DNA of 64,000 nt from Clostridia bacterium (GTDB lineage Bacteria; Bacillota; Clostridia; Oscillospirales; CAG-272), in assembly GCA_017416185.1 (NCBI GenBank), contig JAFQDF010000033.1:1-64000 (forward strand), written 5' to 3'. Below are positions 8,603 through 16,582 of this stretch, piece after piece. Within the stretch, counting starts at the first letter, position 1. Each line of letters opens with the position of its first letter. A model generated the notes under the pieces. It made no database searches and was not told the DNA's origin. It saw only the letters and a list, made by a program, of their open reading frames with translations. Made by a program: the position numbers and the translations under genes.

Positions 8603-9350
8603 AATCCTTATATTCGTCAGTCACTGCCTCATAATTGATATAATCAAGGGGATCAACGTGCTTGCCGTCCTGCATTAACTCAAAGTGGAGATGGCTTGTA
8701 TCCGCCGCTTCAATCGCCGCAGACTCTCCTATACAGCCGATGGTCTGGCCGCCGTATACCTTACAGCCCACCTCGGCCTCCTTGGGATATTCGGGACCGA
8801 GATTCATATATTTCGATACCAGGCCTCCACCATGATCCACCTCTATGCACATACCCATAAAGGGGTCTGTATATCTTTTTGTGATTTCTCCCTGTGCAAC
8901 TGTTGCCACAGCACTTCCTACCGATGCCTGGATATCAAGACCCGAATGAGTACGGTAATCATTCATCGTAAGAGAGAATACCGGCATATCCATAGAATAG
9001 TCCTTGGAAATATATCCTGTTACAGGAAGGCAGAATTCAAGTGCAGCTGCTACAGGTGCAGTTTCGGTTCTCTCTGTCTGCTTTTCCGATTTTGTGTCTT
9101 TTGTGGATTCGGTATCACTTGTTTGCTTTGTTCCCTCTCTGAGCACAGTGTCAGAGGAAGTCCCCTTTGTCCCCGTATCCTTTTTTCCGGTAATAACAGC
9201 ATCCTCTGTACCAATACCGATCTTGTCGACTGTACGGTTAGCGGTACCTATTGCACTTATGACAGCTATGACCAACACGGATATCAGCATTATAACACTG
9301 AAAATGTATATAACAGAGTTTTTTGGTTTTTTGTTTTTGTTCTTTTCCAT
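8601..9350 (-). CDS. Membrane-anchored M23 (LytM) peptidase-like protein, SpoIIQ-like
   Basis: About 249 residues: a lysine-rich cytoplasmic start, one membrane helix, a Ser/Thr/Lys-rich linker and a C-terminal LytM domain. HSGLD and HLHFE supply the family's zinc ligands, so the domain could be an active peptidoglycan endopeptidase. The single helix plus LytM layout resembles SpoIIQ of sporulating Firmicutes, but no sporulation genes adjoin it. The ATG at 9350 has AAAGGACGG 7 nt upstream; in-frame starts at 9413 and 9434 are possible with weaker sites. Confidence 0.72.
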   Translation of the reverse strand: MEKNKNKKPKNSVIYIFSVIMLISVLVIAVISAIGTANRTVDKIGIGTEDAVITGKKDTGTKGTSSDTVLREGTKQTSDTESTKDTKSEKQTERTETAPVAAALEFCLPVTGYISKDYSMDMPVFSLTMNDYRTHSGLDIQASVGSAVATVAQGEITKRYTDPFMGMCIEVDHGGGLVSKYMNLGPEYPKEAEVGCKVYGGQTIGCIGESAAIEAADTSHLHFELMQDGKHVDPLDYINYEAVTDEYKD

Positions 9351-9470
9351 AACGTTACCGTCCTTTTTGTTTCGTTGCTCATATTGTTTCCCGCCTGTAC
9401 CCGGGTTATTCATATAAATCCCTGCTTTTCTCACTTCAAAATAAAAAATACAAAAATCTTAAAAAAACAC

Positions 9471-9499
9471 TTGCTTTTTTCAGAATAGTATGGTAGAAT
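9471..9499 (+). promoter_or_regulatory. Promoter of secG
   Basis: TTGCTT (9471-9476), a 17-nt spacer and TAGAAT (9494-9499), 65 nt before the secG ATG. Confidence 0.5.
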
Positions 9500-9564
9500 A
9501 ACCTTTGCCTATGATTATTTGGAAAAAATTATTCATATAAAACAGTATATTTGGAGGAACAACA

Positions 9565-9975
9565 ATGAATATCGTACTTGGTATAATTCTTTTAGTTGCA
9601 GCAGTATTTCTTATCGTATCTGTTCTTATGCAGTCCGGTAAGAGCCACAATCTCAGCGGTTCAATCGCAGGCGGCGCTGAGACATTCTTCGGTAAGACAA
9701 AGGGCAAGACCATCGACAAGGTACTCTCCAAGGTAACAACCGTTGTTGCTATCATCTTTGTTATTCTGGTTATCGTGGTCTACATCATCCAGCCCAACAC
9801 CACCGATGATGCAACAGGCACTGAAGCTCCCATAACCGATGTTCCCGTAACTGATGCAGTTGATGGTACCGACACCGCAGAGGTAGTTGAGGGTGCTGAC
9901 ACTGCAGAGGTAGTTGAGGGTGCTGACACCGCAGAGATAGTTGAGGGTGTTGAGACAACCGAGATCACCGGCTAA
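9565..9975 (+). CDS. secG: Preprotein translocase subunit SecG with an acidic repeat tail
   Basis: Small membrane subunit of the SecYEG translocon. Residues 1-75 match SecG: helix 1 (LGIILLVAAVFLIVSVLMQ), the loop with SGSIAGGAETFFGK, and helix 2 (VVAIIFVILVIVVYIIQ). The protein then continues for about 60 residues in an acidic Thr/Asp/Glu tail ending in three tandem nine-residue repeats of the type DTAEVVEGA. SecG usually ends near residue 75-80. The start follows TTTGGAGGAACAACA. RNase R lies downstream, a common order in Firmicutes. Confidence 0.88.
   Translation: MNIVLGIILLVAAVFLIVSVLMQSGKSHNLSGSIAGGAETFFGKTKGKTIDKVLSKVTTVVAIIFVILVIVVYIIQPNTTDDATGTEAPITDVPVTDAVDGTDTAEVVEGADTAEVVEGADTAEIVEGVETTEITG
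9871..9951 (+). repeat. 27-bp tandem repeat, three copies, inside secG
   Basis: Copies at 9871-9897, 9898-9924 and 9925-9951 encode DTAEVVEGA, DTAEVVEGA and DTAEIVEGV. Differences are few, so the expansion is recent. Confidence 0.9.
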
Positions 9976-9990
9976 AAATTGATAATTATG

Positions 9991-10026
9991 CCGCCTTTAG
10001 TATACACTAAAGGCGGATATTTTTTT
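9991..10026 (+). terminator. Terminator after secG
   Basis: CCGCCTTTAGT pairs perfectly with ACTAAAGGCGG across ATAC, followed by ATATTTTTTT. Confidence 0.88.
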
Positions 10027-10148
10027 ACGGCTATGCCGTAAATAATGTAATTTGTAGAATGTAGAATGAATGTATCATTATGATGGTAGATTTTCAACCG
10101 AAGTCGAAAACCTTCCTTTGATTGAAAATTAATATTAAGGAAACTTAA

Positions 10149-12341
10149 ATGAAAGAACAGATTTTAGAACTTATTTCCTCTCCCGATTACAGACCTACAC
10201 CCATAGACGGTGTGTATTCTCTGCTTTTGGACGGAGAGACGCTTTACAATGAATTTTACGATGCCGTAACCGAGCTTGAAAACGAGGGTAAGCTTATAGT
10301 TACACAAAGAGGCAAGCTTATGCCCCTTGAGGGAAGCGAATATTTTATAGGAAAATTCCGTTCATCCCAGAAGGAGTTCGGCTTCGTTACTCCCGAAAAG
10401 GAGGGTGTCGCCGATTTCTTTATCCCGCCCGACAGGACTCTTGATGCGATCGAGGGTGACCGCGTACTCTGCCACACAATAGAACACGACAGAGATAAGA
10501 GCGACGTTGCCGAGGTAATAAAAATACTGTCCCACAGTCTTGAAAGTATCATCGGTACACTTAAAAAGCTCCCTACCCGAGGTAAAAAGGGCAGACAGCT
10601 CTATACCGTCGAGCCTGACAGTAAAAAGCATTCCTTTACCGTTATATGTACTCCTGCCGAAGGTATCTATCCCAAGGTGGGCAACAAGGTAGAGGTTAAA
10701 ATAATCAAATATCCCAAGAAGGATGTTGCCGCAAGGGGTGAAATAGTAAAGGACTTCGGCGAGGCTCATTCCCGCGAGGCAAACTATACAGCCATACTCC
10801 ACGAAAACGGCATACGTACCTTCTTTGACAAGGAAGTATTACGTCAGGCTGATATCGAAGCACAGGATATCCCCGACACAGCAGACGGCCGCGAGGATAT
10901 CCGCGACATGGTTATCTTCACCATAGACGGCGCCGATGCCAAGGATTTGGACGATGCCGTGTCCTGTGAGCGCGACGGTGACGGATATATCTTAGGCGTT
11001 CATATAGCCGACGTTTCCCACTACGTTCGTCAGGGCTCAGCCATAGACCGCGAGGCATACGAGCGAGGAACCAGCGTATACTTTACAGATCAGGTGGTAC
11101 CTATGCTTCCCAAGGCTCTGTCCAACGGCATATGTTCTCTTAACGCAGGCTCTCCCAGAAGAGCGCTTTCCGCCTTTATCTACATCGACAAAAACGGAAA
11201 TCTTACAGGATGCGACGTAAAAAAGACCCTTATAGAGTCAAGGGTCAGAGGTGTCTACACCGAGGTAAACGACGTGTTTGAAAATGGTGAGGAGTCCGAG
11301 TTTTACGAAAAATATTCGGTACTGGGTGACACTCTGCCTTTGATGTACGAGCTATATAAGATCCTTGCAAAAAAGAGCGTACAGCGCGGCGCCCTTGAGC
11401 TTGAGACCACCGAGGCTAAGATAATCGTTGATGAAAACGCTCGGCCTATAGGCATCGTCAAGCGTGAAAGAGGAGACGCGGAGAAGCTCATTGAACAGTT
11501 TATGTTAGCGGCAAATGAGGGTGTGGCAAACTGGCTCAACGATATGAGTATGCCCTGCGTATACCGTATCCACGAGGAGCCCCAGGGAGAAAAGATACAG
11601 AAGTTCAGGCTCTTTGCTCACAATTTAGGTCTTGACGTTTCTGCCCTCGGCGCAAAGAAGCTTCATCCCTCTATGTTCGCGGAAATTCTGAAGCAGGCAA
11701 AGGAACAGGAGCTGGGCGGTATAGTTTCATATATCCTGCTTCGTTCACTTTCCAAGGCAAAATATTCGGAATCACCCAGCCCCCATTTTGGCTTGGGTAT
11801 AGAAAAATACTGCCACTTCACCAGCCCCATCCGCCGTTATCCCGACCTTGCCACCCACCGTATAATCTCAAATATATTGGTGGGGAATATAAGCGGCAGC
11901 TCGACAAACTATATGGCATCCTTTGCACAGAAGGCGGCGGTAAAATCCAGCGAAAACGAGCTTAAAGCCATAAACGCCGAGCGTGATATAGAGGACCTGT
12001 ACAAGTGCCTCTGGATGGAGCAGTATATAGGTGAGGAGTTTGAAGCTGTGGTAAGCTCGGTTGCCAACTTCGGTATGTTTGCGGAACTCCCCAACACCTG
12101 CGAGGGTATGATACCCATAACCGCCCTTGACGGATATTACGTATATGACGAGGCGACCTATTCGCTGGTGTGCGGACTTCAAAGCTATAAGTTAGGCGAC
12201 CGTATCAAGGTGCGTATAGAATCGGTTGACTTGATCGCCCGTAAGATTGAAATGAGACTTGCCGAGCAGAAGCCGAAGCTCATAATTCCCAAGCCCCGTG
12301 ATTTTTACGTTAAGAAATCCCAAAGAAAGAGAAAAAGATAA
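10149..12341 (+). CDS. rnr: Ribonuclease R
   Basis: Processive 3'-5' exoribonuclease of the RNase II/R family, 730 residues. It has an N-terminal winged-helix segment, cold-shock domains (FRSSQKEFGFVTPE near residue 70), and the RNB catalytic domain with DGADAKDLDDAVS near residue 257, whose aspartates bind magnesium. A C-terminal S1 domain (EAVVSSVANFGMFAEL) and a basic tail (KKSQRKRKR) follow. The start follows AAGGAAAC. Its position after secG is conserved, but smpB, the frequent third member, is not next. Confidence 0.95.
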   Translation: MKEQILELISSPDYRPTPIDGVYSLLLDGETLYNEFYDAVTELENEGKLIVTQRGKLMPLEGSEYFIGKFRSSQKEFGFVTPEKEGVADFFIPPDRTLDAIEGDRVLCHTIEHDRDKSDVAEVIKILSHSLESIIGTLKKLPTRGKKGRQLYTVEPDSKKHSFTVICTPAEGIYPKVGNKVEVKIIKYPKKDVAARGEIVKDFGEAHSREANYTAILHENGIRTFFDKEVLRQADIEAQDIPDTADGREDIRDMVIFTIDGADAKDLDDAVSCERDGDGYILGVHIADVSHYVRQGSAIDREAYERGTSVYFTDQVVPMLPKALSNGICSLNAGSPRRALSAFIYIDKNGNLTGCDVKKTLIESRVRGVYTEVNDVFENGEESEFYEKYSVLGDTLPLMYELYKILAKKSVQRGALELETTEAKIIVDENARPIGIVKRERGDAEKLIEQFMLAANEGVANWLNDMSMPCVYRIHEEPQGEKIQKFRLFAHNLGLDVSALGAKKLHPSMFAEILKQAKEQELGGIVSYILLRSLSKAKYSESPSPHFGLGIEKYCHFTSPIRRYPDLATHRIISNILVGNISGSSTNYMASFAQKAAVKSSENELKAINAERDIEDLYKCLWMEQYIGEEFEAVVSSVANFGMFAELPNTCEGMIPITALDGYYVYDEATYSLVCGLQSYKLGDRIKVRIESVDLIARKIEMRLAEQKPKLIIPKPRDFYVKKSQRKRKR

Positions 12342-12349
12342 ACTACAAA

Positions 12350-12382
12350 AAGGAAGGCTTAAATGCCTTCCTTGATTATTTT
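12350..12382 (+). terminator. Terminator after rnr
   Basis: AAGGAAGGC (12350-12358) pairs with GCCTTCCTT (12365-12373), then GATTATTTTA. The AAGGAAG/CTTCCTT arms recur in other hairpins of this window. Confidence 0.65.
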
Positions 12383-12403
12383 AAGGTATGAAAAATCTAC
12401 GCC

Positions 12404-12667
12404 TTACTTGTGTTTTTTGAATACAGAAAAACAAACAATAATTGCTAACATAACAAGATAACTCGAATACTCTATATAATTAGGCAGATCACATACATCT
12501 GCAAAAAGATCTATACCTATCAAACATGCCGCTGTTAAAATAAGCAAGGATATATGTACCAGTTTGCCGTTTTTGATCTTTTCGGAGCTTGACAAAATAC
12601 TATCTAATATACCAAGCGAAAAACCGAAACCTATAGACAAGATCAATAAAAATATTCCTTGTATCAT
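12404..12667 (-). CDS. Small membrane protein of unknown function
   Basis: An 87-residue protein with three probable membrane segments (IFLLILSIGFGFSLGIL, LVHISLLILTAACLIGIDLF, YLVMLAIIVCFSVF). The ATG at 12667 follows AAGAAGGAAGC; the frame is open further upstream, but without another good ribosome site. I do not recognise the family. It is convergent with rnr and divergent from rlmB. Confidence 0.55.
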   Translation of the reverse strand: MIQGIFLLILSIGFGFSLGILDSILSSSEKIKNGKLVHISLLILTAACLIGIDLFADVCDLPNYIEYSSYLVMLAIIVCFSVFKKHK

Positions 12668-12882
12668 AAAATTTGCTTCCTTCTTCGAGATATATCCGAT
12701 ACCACTGTCTGTAAAATGGTGTCTTCTCAATTGATTATAGCACTTAAACCGGTAATTTTCAATAAATTTCTTCAAATTGATACTATTATTGGTATATAAC
12801 AAAAAATTATAAAAATAATGTATACAAAATTAAAAAAGTATGATATAATAAACTTAAGTGTTTATATATGAAGGAAAAATCT

Positions 12883-13638
12883 ATGGAAAACAACATTATC
12901 GTTGGCAGAAATGCCGTAAGAGAGCTGCTTCGCTCGGGCAGAGACGTGGACAAGCTCCTTGTAGCCAAGGGACAGCGCACAGGCTCTATCGGAGAAATAA
13001 TAGCAGATGCTAAGAAAAACGGAATAGTTGTCGTTGAAGCTTCCAAGGAAAAGCTGGATCAGCTGGCAGGCGGTCTTCCCCATCAGGGAATATGTGCTTA
13101 TGCCAGTGCGCACAGCTACTCAAGCGTTGAGGATATCCTTGAGAGTGCAAGAGCAAAAGGGGAAAAGCCTCTTATCGTTATTGCAGATGAGATAAACGAT
13201 CCCCACAACCTGGGTGCCATCATCAGATGTGCCGAGGGCTCGGGCGCTCACGGAGTTATCATTCCCAAGCGCAGAAGCGTGGGCCTCACCGGTGTCGTTG
13301 CAAAATCCAGCGCCGGTGCCATAGAGCATATGCCTGTGGCAAAGGTGACGAACATCGCCCGCACCATAGACGATCTCAAGAAAGAAGGCATATGGGTCTT
13401 TGCAGCCGATATGGGAGGCGAAGCCTACTATAACACAGACCTTAACTGTGCCGCCGCTATCGTTATGGGAAGCGAAGGTCAGGGAATCTCCCGCCTGGTC
13501 AAGGAAAAGTGTGACGCCGTGATTTCCATCCCCATGTACGGTAAGGTAAACTCCTTCAACGTATCCACAGCCTGTGCGGTTTTACTGTGTGAAGCCGCAA
13601 AACAGCGGCAGGCAGGGACCGGTCCCTGCACCCGATAA
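12883..13638 (+). CDS. rlmB: 23S rRNA 2'-O-methyltransferase, RlmB/TrmH type
   Basis: SPOUT-class methyltransferase of 251 residues. The N-terminal substrate-binding part is followed by the knotted SPOUT domain with all three family motifs: NDPHNLGAIIRCAEGSGAHG, VMGSEGQGIS and IPMYGKVNSFNVSTACAVLL. Start ATG 12883 follows AAGGAAAAATCT; the upstream in-frame ATG at 12868 overlaps that site. The last ten codons run into a GC-rich palindrome (about 13612-13631), so the C-terminus seems extended by a repeat insertion. The methylated base could differ among family members. Confidence 0.88.
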   Translation: MENNIIVGRNAVRELLRSGRDVDKLLVAKGQRTGSIGEIIADAKKNGIVVVEASKEKLDQLAGGLPHQGICAYASAHSYSSVEDILESARAKGEKPLIVIADEINDPHNLGAIIRCAEGSGAHGVIIPKRRSVGLTGVVAKSSAGAIEHMPVAKVTNIARTIDDLKKEGIWVFAADMGGEAYYNTDLNCAAAIVMGSEGQGISRLVKEKCDAVISIPMYGKVNSFNVSTACAVLLCEAAKQRQAGTGPCTR

Positions 13639-13684
13639 TCGCGTGAGGCTCAGTTAAAACCTGATATGCTCACACGAGGATAAG
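13635..13684 (+). repeat. Conserved 50-nt intergenic motif, copy A
   Basis: Overlaps the rlmB stop codon. Aligns without gaps to 20880-20929, with 38 of 50 positions identical by my count. The shared core is GAGG..CAG.TAAAACC and CACAC.AGGATAA. Confidence 0.6.
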
Positions 13685-13746
13685 ATTTGAGTTACAGAAA
13701 TCATTCAATTTATTGCAGATTTCCGCCCTGCGGAAATCATCCATAA

Positions 13747-13804
13747 TTCTGCATTCTGCACTCTGCATTCTGCATTAACAGAAGGCATTTTGCATTCTGC
13801 ATTT
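13747..13804 (+). repeat. TGCATTC-type intergenic string
   Basis: Seven-nt units of TTCTGCA/CTCTGCA repeated about eight times, directly before the ribosome site of the next gene and after a small hairpin (ATTTCCGC/GCGGAAAT). Confidence 0.65.
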
Positions 13805-13820
13805 ACACAAGGACGGTATT

Positions 13821-16538
13821 ATGAGTAAGAAGAATCATAACAACGACATATCCACCGAGGAACTGTTAAAGCAGTTGAAGTCCAGCATTGAGCTTGAGGA
13901 TACGGGAGTAATCGAGGAGATCGCTATGCCCGTTATTCCTCAGACAAAGAAAATGTCTGCCGAGGAGCGCTTCAGATCCCGCAGAGGTACCAAAGGCAAG
14001 TCCGAAGCTTCAGAGGAGCTCGCACCCGAGGTGCCTGCAGTTGAAAAGCCTGTAGTCGAGGAACCTATAGTCAAGGAGCCTGTGATCGAGGAATCCTTAG
14101 TCGAGGAACCCGTAGTCAAGGAGTCTGTAGTCAAGGAGCCTGTGATCGAGGAACCCGTAGTCGAGGAATCTGTAATCGAGGAACCCGTAGTCGAGGAATC
14201 TGTAATCGAGGAACCCGTAGTCAAGGAGTCTGTGATCGAGGAGCCTGTAGTCGAGGAGCCCACGGCTGAAGTCAAGCTCTCCGATACACGTGAGGTCCCT
14301 ACTGTAAATACAGAAGACAAAACCGAGGCAGCACCTGTACAGATGTCTTCAAAGACAGAGACTGAAAAAGAAACCACCTCGGATTTTGATGCAGTAAGCG
14401 ACGAGACCCCCGAGGTCGACATTGACGCTCTGATGAAGAAATACCTTACCGAAGCAGAATATCAGGAGGTATTGCGCACACGCCGTGAGACAGAGGACCC
14501 TGACCTTGCGTTGCATATAAGCGAGGCAGAGGAATATGTAAATGCTATCGAAAACGAGATAGTAAAATCCACTCCCTCGGCTCCTACCACCGAAACACAG
14601 AAGGTGCTTGCCGAAATGGACATTCCCCAGATCTCCGACGACGGAAGTCTTGACGAGACCGACATCAACCTGATGATCGCCTTCGGCATGAACGAGGAGC
14701 TGGGCGAAAAGCTGGGCGACGAAAACGCTCAGGTTATAGAAAAGGCTCTCAAAAAGGATGCAGAGGTATTCTCTCAAATCAAGAACGAGGAAAACGTTCC
14801 CGACGAGATAGATGCAAGTATGGAATATACCCATGCTTCTCAGATCAAAGACGTTTTCAATATATACAAAAAGCAGCACAGAAATCTGCTCCTGAAGATT
14901 TTTGCGGCAATAGCTGCTCTCGCAGTAGTATTTCTGTTTGACAACCTTACCTCTCTGGGGCTCAACTACCCCAAATTCCTTGATCCCCACGTATTCCCCG
15001 TTATACATATAATGGCATCTCTTCAGCTTCTTGCCCTGTCGTGCATACTTGTTATCCGTCCTATTCTTGACGGTTTCAAGGGCTTCTTCACAGGTAAGCC
15101 TACCGCTGACAGTGTTCTCAGCTTTACTGTACTGGTTGCTGTAGCTTATCATATCGCTGCATGCTTTGTATATGACTATTCAGCAATGCTGCTCTGCAAC
15201 ACGCCCGCCCTGCTGTGTATTCTCTTTTCGCTTATTTCGAAAATGTACTCTCTCAAGAGAGACATCTTCTCTTTCAATATCGTTTCCTCAAAGAGGGTAA
15301 AATACACTATTTCCTGTATGTCCGAAGAGGATACAGTGATGGAACACGAGGCGTTCGACGAATACATAGACGAGGACAGCTCTGTGTTCAGAGTCACAAA
15401 AACAAACTTTGTAGACAACTTCTTCAAGCGTACCCGAGCTTACGGCAGAAATAAAACAGTTCTTTGCGCGCTTATACCTATATGTCTCTGTCTTGTGGCA
15501 TTTTTCGTAGTATTTGTGGGACTTTTCCGTAATGACTGGTTCACAGGCATACGTTGCGGATACCTTCTTATGATGTTGGCAGCTCCCGTTACCTCATTTA
15601 TTACCTATTCTTACCCCCTTTACCGTGCATCCAAGGTAGCCTTTGATATGGGCTCTGCCATTGTCGGTGAACAGAGCCTTGACGAATATTCCAATGCAGG
15701 TGCGATATCCTTTGACGATAAGGATGTTTTCCCCTCACAGAAGACCAAGGTCAAATCCATCAAGATATACGGTAACAACCGTATCGACAAGGTCATCTAC
15801 AATGTTGCCAGCCTGTTTAAGGTTCTGGGCGGACCTCTGCGTGATGTGTTCAATATTGCAACAAAGGAATTTGATTGCTCTGATGACGTGGAGATAGTAG
15901 ATATCGCCGAGGACGGCATCGAGGCAGTAATTTCCGGTAAGCATATCTTCTACGGCAAGGCCTCCTATCTCCACAAGAACAACTTTGATCCCTCCTTTGA
16001 GACAGAGGATGAAAGAATAGAATTTTCCGGTGAGGCTTGTATTGCATATCTTGTATGTAACGACGAGGTTGCAGCAAAGCTGTACATCAGCTACGGCATA
16101 GACCCTGACTTTATCACTATTTCAAAGCAGCTTTACCGTGCAGGTATGTGCATAGGTATCAAGTCCTTTGACCCCAATATTGATGATACGCTTTTAGGCA
16201 AGTACATCAATATGTCCAAGTATGCGGTCAAGGTCCTCAAGTGCCGTCTGCTCAACGAGAAGACAACCACCGAGGACAGAGGAGACAGCGGTATAGTATC
16301 AAAGAAGAGTCCCAAGTCCCTTCTGAGAACGCTTGCCCTCTGCGACAAGGTAAATTCTGTAACCCGGGGTGCACTTGCCATCAAATTCCTTTCCGTGCTT
16401 ATTGCCTTCGGTATTACAGTATTTATTATGTTCAAGGGAGTTTCCTCCTTCGACTTTGCAGGTGCATATGCCGCGGCATATCAGCTGTTCTGGATGATAC
16501 CTATTTTGGGCATCTCACTTATCAATATTAAAAAATAA
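13821..16538 (+). CDS. Degenerate P1B-type ATPase-like membrane protein with a repetitive acidic N-terminus
   Basis: 905 residues. Residues 1-350 are acidic and apparently disordered, including fourteen five-residue repeats of the type PVVEE/SVIEE (77-146). The rest follows the P1B heavy-metal ATPase layout: four membrane helices, a small soluble loop, two helices, a large soluble region and two final helices. Where these pumps have CPC, this protein reads LAAPVTSF; where they have the phosphorylation motif DKTGT it reads FDDKDVFP. I see no TGES or GDGxNDxP motif. It is therefore probably not a working pump. Start ATG follows AAGGACGGTATT. Role unknown. Confidence 0.6.
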   Translation: MSKKNHNNDISTEELLKQLKSSIELEDTGVIEEIAMPVIPQTKKMSAEERFRSRRGTKGKSEASEELAPEVPAVEKPVVEEPIVKEPVIEESLVEEPVVKESVVKEPVIEEPVVEESVIEEPVVEESVIEEPVVKESVIEEPVVEEPTAEVKLSDTREVPTVNTEDKTEAAPVQMSSKTETEKETTSDFDAVSDETPEVDIDALMKKYLTEAEYQEVLRTRRETEDPDLALHISEAEEYVNAIENEIVKSTPSAPTTETQKVLAEMDIPQISDDGSLDETDINLMIAFGMNEELGEKLGDENAQVIEKALKKDAEVFSQIKNEENVPDEIDASMEYTHASQIKDVFNIYKKQHRNLLLKIFAAIAALAVVFLFDNLTSLGLNYPKFLDPHVFPVIHIMASLQLLALSCILVIRPILDGFKGFFTGKPTADSVLSFTVLVAVAYHIAACFVYDYSAMLLCNTPALLCILFSLISKMYSLKRDIFSFNIVSSKRVKYTISCMSEEDTVMEHEAFDEYIDEDSSVFRVTKTNFVDNFFKRTRAYGRNKTVLCALIPICLCLVAFFVVFVGLFRNDWFTGIRCGYLLMMLAAPVTSFITYSYPLYRASKVAFDMGSAIVGEQSLDEYSNAGAISFDDKDVFPSQKTKVKSIKIYGNNRIDKVIYNVASLFKVLGGPLRDVFNIATKEFDCSDDVEIVDIAEDGIEAVISGKHIFYGKASYLHKNNFDPSFETEDERIEFSGEACIAYLVCNDEVAAKLYISYGIDPDFITISKQLYRAGMCIGIKSFDPNIDDTLLGKYINMSKYAVKVLKCRLLNEKTTTEDRGDSGIVSKKSPKSLLRTLALCDKVNSVTRGALAIKFLSVLIAFGITVFIMFKGVSSFDFAGAYAAAYQLFWMIPILGISLINIKK
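14049..14258 (+). repeat. 15-bp tandem repeat, 14 units, coding
   Basis: Units encode PVVEE, PIVKE, PVIEE, SLVEE and close variants. Higher-order 30-bp pairs (PVVEE-SVIEE) are nearly identical in DNA, indicating recent slippage expansion. The length stays a multiple of three. Confidence 0.9.
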
Positions 16539-16540
16539 TT

Positions 16541-16568
16541 CATATGGGCTGTTTTAACAGCCCATATG
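16541..16568 (+). terminator. Hairpin after the P-type ATPase-like gene
   Basis: CATATGGGCTGTT and AACAGCCCATATG form a perfect 13-bp stem with a two-base loop. No T tract follows. It overlaps an in-frame ATG at 16544, which argues against that start for the next gene. Confidence 0.6.
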
Positions 16569-16582
16569 CTATGGTTAGGATT

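Noticed and set aside
13635-13684. PreQ1, c-di-GMP, fluoride or guanidine riboswitch for the 50-nt motif
   Set aside because: The conserved cores of those classes do not match, and the copies lie after genes rather than in 5' leaders.
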